A stretch of 64,000 nt of DNA from assembly GCA_947184155.2 (NCBI GenBank), contig CAMXCT020001112.1, positions 766,001 through 830,000 on the forward strand, written 5' to 3'. Position numbers and translations under genes: made by a program. This stretch comes from Cladocopium goreaui (taxonomy: Eukaryota; Sar; Dinophyceae; Suessiales; Symbiodiniaceae). Below the pieces are notes generated by a model, which was not told where the DNA came from, searched no databases, and worked only from the letters and a program-made list of their open reading frames with translations. This document shows, piece by piece, positions 58,702-64,000 of this stretch (position 1 is the stretch's first letter; every line of letters begins with the position of its first letter).

Positions 58702-59955
58702 GTCTCCATCGGAGAACCCCAGGCCCCTCGGGTATATATATATATATATACGTACATATAGTTGAATTCTCATATTGTTGTGTATATACCTGCCTGCAGA
58801 GCTCTTGTTTCTTCGCTACCATGTATGTCGCATGTGCAGTGTGGCATTTGCAAAATTTCATTCATATTGATTTGTCTTTTTGCTGCTTTTGTCAATCAGG
58901 TTGTTTGCAGGGGCTCGGGGAAAGGGAGCTGCAGTGGGTCATGTGGTGCGTGATTACGTTCTTGTGGGGTTGTTTTGGTTCACGCGTTAGGTGTTTGCAC
59001 AGCGTGCATGTCATTTTGCGTTGTTTTGTTTGTCGTCCCCGCATGTCCCCTATGTATGTATATATATATATGTGTGTGTATGTATGTATATACATATTTA
59101 TTCATGTATTTACAGTATTTATTTATTCAAATTTTATGCGTTGAATAAATACACTAAATATAGATACATCATAGATATACATAAATATAGAGACATATAC
59201 ATCTAATAATATATTCTATAGCCATTGTATCAGCTTCCCAGGCCTGAGGCTCCATCCCTGCCATCACCTCGGACCAGGGGATTTGTTATTCAGTGACTTT
59301 AAAATCAACCTTCAATGGATGGGATCAGAAGGGATCATGTACAGTATGTCTTATAATATTTATATTTATCTATTTGTTTATCTGTTTATTTACATATATA
59401 TATATATACATAATTGTGTACATATTCGTATACATATGTATATATATATATACAATATATATATATATGATACATATATATATTATATATATATGTATGA
59501 TCATATATGGGACTTTAATTGCTTTTGGGACATGGAAGTCTCCAAATATGGAGGAATCACGTAGATTCACTTGATCCTCTATTGATCTTGATACACATCA
59601 AATATATAGGAAATCAAAGATTAAAGTAAATTGAACAATTGTGCATCATTCAGCCTTCAAGCATTTTGATGGCTGAATGATTTAGCTCACAAAAAAGGAG
59701 ATAGTTCATGATGCCGGGATGATCTAGTACCTAAGAGACAACCTTTGCGGGGATGGACATCTAGCTATCATCCCATACATCCTATCATCTGATAATGTTC
59801 AAAGCTCCTGGTGAAAATCGACCCTTGGCAAATATGGCAAATCACAATTTTTGTCAGAAAATCGGATACCCCAAAATCTGGTTTATCATCATGTCCCCAT
59901 GCGTTCCCATATTCTCCACCATTGAAATGGCATAATTTCTGGCATGTTTTGCAGC

Positions 59956-60045
59956 CTCGTTGCAGTAGCTTTGCCCCAGCAGAAGCGTCAAATGCCCCAG
60001 CGCCAGGACCACCAAAGGCGCAATCAGTACGATGCGCCGGCGCGC
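59956..60045 (-). CDS. Host exon candidate with membrane segment
   Basis: Acceptor cgctgcag|GCG, then 30 codons: ARRRIVLIAPLVVLALGHLT and LLLGQSYCNE, a positively charged start followed by a clear transmembrane helix. Donor probably GC (AACGAG|gctgca). Confidence 0.5.
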
Positions 60046-60079
60046 CTGCAGCGAATGCCCAGTTGGCTGTGGGAAATGG

Positions 60080-60158
60080 ATGGAAATGGCCCATTTATAG
60101 ATGATTTATCCTAAGAAATGATAATTTTTCCAGAGCCAAGTTAGTTTACCAGAGGGTA
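60080..60158. mobile_element. MITE copy 12, right half only
   Basis: Ends gccaagttagtttaccagagggta; the left end is missing, replaced by exon-flanking sequence. Confidence 0.65.
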
Positions 60159-61061
60159 TCAACAAAACAACTGGTGCCATTGTGAAATTTGAGTCATGCC
60201 TTTGCGACACTATTTGAAACTCATCGTAGATTTATCTTTCGCACCATTTCTCTGGCAGGCCCGGAAATGCAGACACTGAGCACAGTGCCAGGCTTGGAAC
60301 AAATGCTGATGAATTTCACTTGTTGGGAGTGCAGCAAGTGCAAAGTCAGTCGCAGTGCAGACTTGAGACTCTCCCGACACAAAATCAACCTGGAGTATGC
60401 TGGGAATGGCACTTTTCTTCGGGCTTGTGTCGCGGGGTCGTTCAGGGCCTCTTTAGTTCCTTAGCACGGCGAACGCACCCCGGTGCCCATCCTGGGACCT
60501 CAAAGTCTTCACCCAACAGGTCCCCCAGTTGGCCAGTTGAAAGGATCAGAACCCAGTCAGAACCTGGTAGGGGCCCCTGATTGTGGTTTTTTCATTGATT
60601 TAATGAGATTTAATGGATTTTATATGTACCAGTGAAATGGGGTCATAACAACAAGTTCAGTAAAACGAGCTTAGTGCCACTGAAATGCTTAAATGCCAGT
60701 ATAATGTCAGCATAACCCATTTCGTTTCGTTTAAAAATAGAGTAGTCCAGATCAACTTTATGACTGTCAAATCATCATCAATTGGGGGGTATGCCCCATT
60801 TCCACACAACCCCATGCAGACATCCTTGGGTTTGACACATCCTCATTATCAAAGTCCGCATTGCTGCTAGTTAAGCGCCAATTTTGCTGACTAAACCCAC
60901 ATGTTTGCTGGTTCAATCCACATGTTTGCCTCTTAAATCCCCAATTTTGATGCTTAAGTCCCCTATCGTCCATGGTTAAACCACCGTTTTTCATGGTTCA
61001 ACCACCATTTTTCATGGTTAATTCTCAGTTTGATCAAATTTTGCCGAATAGACCCTGTTTC
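60159..61061. other. Non-coding stretch
   Basis: A GC-rich island at 60255-60470 is open on the plus strand with a few Cys residues but has no clear splice sites. At 60866-61016 about six imperfect copies of a 26-bp unit (ccacatgtttgctggttcaat type) occur. Otherwise nothing is seen. Confidence 0.4.
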
Positions 61062-61074
61062 AGATTCGGTTGAG

Positions 61075-61136
61075 CATCCCTTCCCACGTGGCGATGGCGA
61101 CGGTCGCTTGTCGCCCCGAGGCGATGCCCGAGAGCC
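61075..61136 (-). CDS. Short host exon candidate
   Basis: Acceptor tctcgcag|GG, GC-rich; one frame reads LSGIASGRQATVAIATWEGM, but all three frames are open, so the reading is not secure. Confidence 0.3.
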
Positions 61137-61184
61137 CTGCGAGATGGCGATGTATCTAATACGATCTATATCTCAAATGTAATC

Positions 61185-61326
61185 TGACTTGATATAGATA
61201 GTATAGATATATGCTTCAGATATATATTAGTATAATATATATATATATTATATATATATGTATAATATATATATATAGATATATATATGTATATAGATAT
61301 ATATATATATATCTATCTATCTATAA
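61185..61326. repeat. AT/GATA microsatellite
   Basis: atatata and tatctatc runs. Confidence 0.8.
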
Positions 61327-61375
61327 ATCAGCATCGCAGCTCTGAATCGGTCGAATCTTTAGATCTTCACGGGAC

Positions 61376-61491
61376 CTCGTGGATGCGAGTGGCACCCAGC
61401 AGCATCCGACGCAGGGTTGGGAAGTCGTGGTACAACTCCCAGGCCACCGTCCACATGGAACCTGGGACAGCACCGTCGTGGAACGTGGGCG
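61376..61491 (-). CDS. Host gene exon candidate
   Basis: PTFHDGAVPGSMWTVAWELY and HDFPTLRRMLLGATRIHE, donor CACGAG|gtcccg. The start may instead be at ccag|GTTCC (61461). Strong codon bias. Family not recognised. Confidence 0.5.
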
Positions 61492-61543
61492 GTAAAATGT
61501 ATGTATTCATAAATAAAATGTGTATATCTTATATATATATATA

Positions 61544-61690
61544 TCACCAGTTTTTTCACGCCTCTTTTCTAAGTTGCCCTCCAGTGGCCATTGCCACAGC
61601 ACTGGCCCAATTTTGGCCTTAAGCAGCTTCGATCACAACACCTGGTTCTCTCCGGAGAAATAGTGATTTGCAAAAGAAGAAGCTCTTTCC
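61544..61690 (-). repeat. Split direct repeat B2 of element 4
   Basis: 147 bp nearly identical to 61762-61908 (one difference seen: cag/caa before ttttttcacg). Confidence 0.85.
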
Positions 61691-61761
61691 AGGGTGGGCG
61701 GCATGTGGGCCCGAAAGATGCTTGAGGACAAAGACGCTTCCATGCACATGTGATAGTTCCA
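61691..61761 (-). repeat. Presumed A2 segment of element 4
   Basis: 71 bp between the two B copies (plus strand starts agggtgggcggcatgtgggc). By analogy with PAT/Ngaro elements its partner A1 should be at the 5' end, outside this window. Confidence 0.5.
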
Positions 61762-61908
61762 TCACCAATTTTTTCACGCCTCTTTTCTAAGTTGCCCTCC
61801 AGTGGCCATTGCCACAGCACTGGCCCAATTTTGGCCTTAAGCAGCTTCGATCACAACACCTGGTTCTCTCCGGAGAAATAGTGATTTGCAAAAGAAGAAG
61901 CTCTTTCC
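61762..61908 (-). repeat. Split direct repeat B1 of element 4
   Basis: First copy after the ORF stop, 25 bp downstream of it on the minus strand. Confidence 0.85.
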
Positions 61909-61933
61909 ACCCTTTTCATTCTGCTTGCACATT

Positions 61934-64000
61934 TCAAACACTAGCCACGATCACATCAATGTTAGCACTCAGTTCAGTAATTCGGTACTTTGCAGACACT
62001 GGAAGCTGATGCAAAAAGAGCTGGGCTCCAACCTCCTGGATGTAGTACTCCAGAGTTCTCAACTTTGACCAACGACCCTTCCAAGCAATTTTACTCAAAT
62101 CCATGTCAGACAGGTACAAATGCGTGGCACCAGAGCCCCGCAGGGTCCCAGGGGTAGCACCACGCAAAGCTTGGCGTCGAGGCACTTCTAAAAGATCCAG
62201 GACAGAATTCCATTGCCGCCGGAACACTGCCATGGAGGCATCAAACAATCGACTTTGCATCTGCAGGTGTCCAAATACTCGCTGAACCAAACTAATGACA
62301 GTGATATCGTCAATACGCACGTGTTGGCGCCGAGCAAACCGAGCAGTTTTTGGGTTTCGAATATGAACATACATGCATTCACGAAGCTCTAAAGTATCTT
62401 GGGGAAACACAAGATCACTACGGACTAAATGGACAAACTCATTTGGGTGAAGCATCCCGGCAAAACCTAAAGCAACTATGCTAGCAAAGGAGCGCCATTC
62501 CCAGAGCAATGCAACAGCGATGATGGCTCTGACAAGGGGCGCAGAAAGTACAGCGCGGCATTGGCCAGGTTCTTCCAGCTGCCACTTTCGATCAATCTGC
62601 CAAGCTCCATGTAGCAAATTCCTATAACCAGGATACTGGTGCACCACGCCAGTAATCGCATAGACCAACCAGTAGCGAGGTCTACCCTCAGAAAAACAGA
62701 AACGACCATAGCCACGCAGAGCAAGATCGGCCATCTCCGCGGTGGCCATTGCCTCATTCAAAGTCAACCCCAGTTTGTCCTTCGTCCAGGCTTCGAAAGC
62801 CTCCAGGCAGCGTGACATCCGCTGCACAGTCGCCTGTGAAAACCCGACAGACATGTTCAGCTCACCCCTGGGAAAATATGCACCTTGTGGAAGGTTAGGA
62901 CCAGGGTTCCGCTCAATGTCACCCGCTAAAAGGAGTAATAAACGCACCCAACGCCCCAGAGGTCTCCGCCAAAAACTGCTTGAAACCATAATGTCAAAAC
63001 GCCTTGCATCTCCTTGCTGCAGCTCCTGCAACCAGAGAGGAAATCTACGGGTCTGTTGCTCCACTGCTCTATCTCGTGAAGGAGCATCGGCTTTGTTCCA
63101 AGGAGACCGGCAGTGAATGCAGCCAGGGTACAGACAGCCGCCCAGCACATACCCCAAAGAAGTCCGCAAAATGCGGCTCAGCGCCTTGGAACTGGAGCGG
63201 CCCTTAGCCGCAGCCCCCATAGTTACCCGGCTATCCAGCAAGCCCACCACACGTGAGCGGGGATGCCGTTTTGCACAATGTTTCAGCCATGACTTGTAAA
63301 CCCGGCACTCCAGCGTATTGATGTGGCCAGACCTTTTGAACTTGTACCGGAACAGCTCCCGGTATTGCACACCCTCGCATAATTCCTGCACCCAGTCTGG
63401 GTCATCATGCCAACTGCGCACATCAGTGCTCCCTGCCATGTTTTCTGCTGGCGCCCTGTCAGGCCAGAGTCCTTCGTGAGCCAGTTTGCTGCCAGCTGCC
63501 ATCCTATCACACAAAGGAATGGGATAGGACGCAGAGAACCGACTAACTGCTTCGCCAACTTCTGGCATGCGCCCATACACTTCCTCAGCACCAGGCACAC
63601 ACCGCCTGTCAAACTCACGCACTGAAGCTCGAGTGAAAGAGCCTTGGACCACAAAGTGCTTTGCCCTGAACTGGCAGTTGCATTGACCTGCAAGCTCATC
63701 CAGCCAGGGCTTGTTGTGCAACCATTTTGATGGCTTCATAAATCCACTTCCCCAGCTGCAAAAACAAAACTTTGTCACCCTACAGCCCATAGACAGCAAC
63801 ACCTGATAAATGTGCAGGTAAAACATCACGGAAGAGCCCGGCTGCTCCACTGAAATGAAACATCCACTGCGCACTGCCAAAATCAAAATGAAAGCAGTCC
63901 GCACTGCCAACAGCGTCTGCTCACGGGTAAGGAAATCAGCCATATCATACCCAGCAGGACAAAGCTTGCTGCGGAGCCGAGGGCGCCGCAGCGTTCCAAA
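61934..64000 (-). CDS. RNase H - 2A - tyrosine recombinase polyprotein, 5' partial
   Basis: Open from the window edge to TGA at 61934; residue 1 here is the Met at 63943, but 19 more codons upstream are open. Residues 28-120 match the C-terminal half of the module in elements 1-3 (SVEQPGSS, E33; KPSKWLHNKP; CNC with H). RNase H follows (HINTLECRVYKSWL, VVGLLDSRVTMGAAAKGRSS, WNKADAPSR; about 205-290). At 341-349 GDIERNPGP is a perfect 2A ribosome-skipping motif, preceded by a Leu-rich stretch; it would release the recombinase starting at P349. The tyrosine recombinase (about 360-645) has PKT, R602 and H608 (TLRGSGATH), GRW and the nucleophile Tyr in LEYYIQE (Y633 or Y634). The first catalytic Arg, expected in a LRPxE-type motif, is His (H499 in MLHPNE). 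Confidence 0.88.
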   Translation of the reverse strand, partial: FGTLRRPRLRSKLCPAGYDMADFLTREQTLLAVRTAFILILAVRSGCFISVEQPGSSVMFYLHIYQVLLSMGCRVTKFCFCSWGSGFMKPSKWLHNKPWLDELAGQCNCQFRAKHFVVQGSFTRASVREFDRRCVPGAEEVYGRMPEVGEAVSRFSASYPIPLCDRMAAGSKLAHEGLWPDRAPAENMAGSTDVRSWHDDPDWVQELCEGVQYRELFRYKFKRSGHINTLECRVYKSWLKHCAKRHPRSRVVGLLDSRVTMGAAAKGRSSSKALSRILRTSLGYVLGGCLYPGCIHCRSPWNKADAPSRDRAVEQQTRRFPLWLQELQQGDARRFDIMVSSSFWRRPLGRWVRLLLLLAGDIERNPGPNLPQGAYFPRGELNMSVGFSQATVQRMSRCLEAFEAWTKDKLGLTLNEAMATAEMADLALRGYGRFCFSEGRPRYWLVYAITGVVHQYPGYRNLLHGAWQIDRKWQLEEPGQCRAVLSAPLVRAIIAVALLWEWRSFASIVALGFAGMLHPNEFVHLVRSDLVFPQDTLELRECMYVHIRNPKTARFARRQHVRIDDITVISLVQRVFGHLQMQSRLFDASMAVFRRQWNSVLDLLEVPRRQALRGATPGTLRGSGATHLYLSDMDLSKIAWKGRWSKLRTLEYYIQEVGAQLFLHQLPVSAKYRITELSANIDVIVASV

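Larger units (their letters stand above)
56962..58750. repeat. Composite repeat with inverted ends
   Basis: Left end TATACGGGAGGGGCCTGAGG followed by TTCTCCGATGG (to 57000) is mirrored at 58706-58750 as CCATCGGAGAACCCCAGGCC followed by CCTCGGGTATATA, about 31 of 34 positions, both running into AT repeats on the outer side. Between them are two 183-bp direct repeats and a minisatellite. No open frame. Confidence 0.7.
56271..59955. other. Large intron or intergenic region with repeats
   Basis: No coding region is supported. It holds the composite repeat at 56962-58750, AT and TG/TA microsatellites (57583-57654, 59055-59100, 59380-59500) and otherwise unstructured AT-rich sequence. Confidence 0.5.
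61544..64000 (-). mobile_element. Element 4: tyrosine-recombinase retroelement (DIRS/PAT/Ngaro-like), partial
   Basis: The 3' part of an element that runs off the right edge. Its ORF combines an RNase H and a tyrosine recombinase, the hallmark of DIRS-order elements. Behind the ORF a 147-bp repeat, a 71-bp spacer and a second copy of the 147 bp follow, the B1-A2-B2 layout of PAT and Ngaro elements. Reverse transcriptase and A1 should lie beyond 64000. Confidence 0.8.

Noticed and set aside
60189..60464. Cys-containing 91-codon plus-strand ORF
   Set aside because: No splice context or domain, and the opposite strand is equally open.

Overview
The window looks like nuclear DNA of a dinoflagellate, most likely of the Symbiodiniaceae. 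The reasons are short GC-rich exon islands in AT-rich sequence, AG|G acceptors with some apparent GC or GA donors, very long Ty1/copia polyproteins of a type seen in dinoflagellates, a tyrosine-recombinase retroelement with a 2A peptide, and an 11-nt match to the 3' end of the dinoflagellate spliced leader inside an LTR. The assignment is from memory and reading only; no database search was possible.

Layout. At 1.4-3.4 kb two tandem BTB/POZ genes lie on the minus strand. From about 4 to 18.5 kb and 46.8 to 61.5 kb there are small GC-rich islands that read as minus-strand exons of one or more unrecognised host genes, several of them membrane-spanning. Five of these exons (46929 down to 16095) keep one frame through four junctions. 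One implied intron, 18499-46817, is filled almost entirely by two LTR retroelements. A family of about 100-bp MITEs (terminal TACCCTCTGGTAAAC) sits in most of these introns and carries splice-like ends on both strands.

Mobile elements. Element 1 (+, 7984-15793) is an intact copia element with identical 222-bp LTRs, a TGGTAGCGGAGCTC primer site and one 2387-aa Gag-Pol with a C-terminal membrane-anchored extension. Element 2 (+, 18579-27115) has identical 328-bp LTRs, the same primer site and two overlapping ORFs (1547 and 1093 aa, -1 frame); a 194-aa ORF with a recognisable domain lies in a third frame inside ORF1. Element 3 (-, 27154-46560) has 230-bp LTRs with three differences and one 6120-aa ORF. 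Its second half adds about 3,270 residues beyond RNase H, including a Tpt1/KptA-like RNA 2'-phosphotransferase domain. Element 4 (-, 61544 to past the right edge) is a DIRS/PAT/Ngaro-like element: RNase H, a 2A peptide, a tyrosine recombinase and split direct repeats.

The most notable pattern is a module shared by the elements: a Pro-Cys motif, then exactly 52 residues later a Glu-x-Pro motif, then a Cys/His segment. It resembles motifs IV and VI of cytosine-C5 methyltransferases. All three copia elements have it, at different places in the polyprotein, and the tyrosine-recombinase element has its C-terminal part. Further curiosities are a 1.8-kb composite repeat with inverted ends, internal duplications and a G-rich minisatellite at 56.96-58.75 kb.
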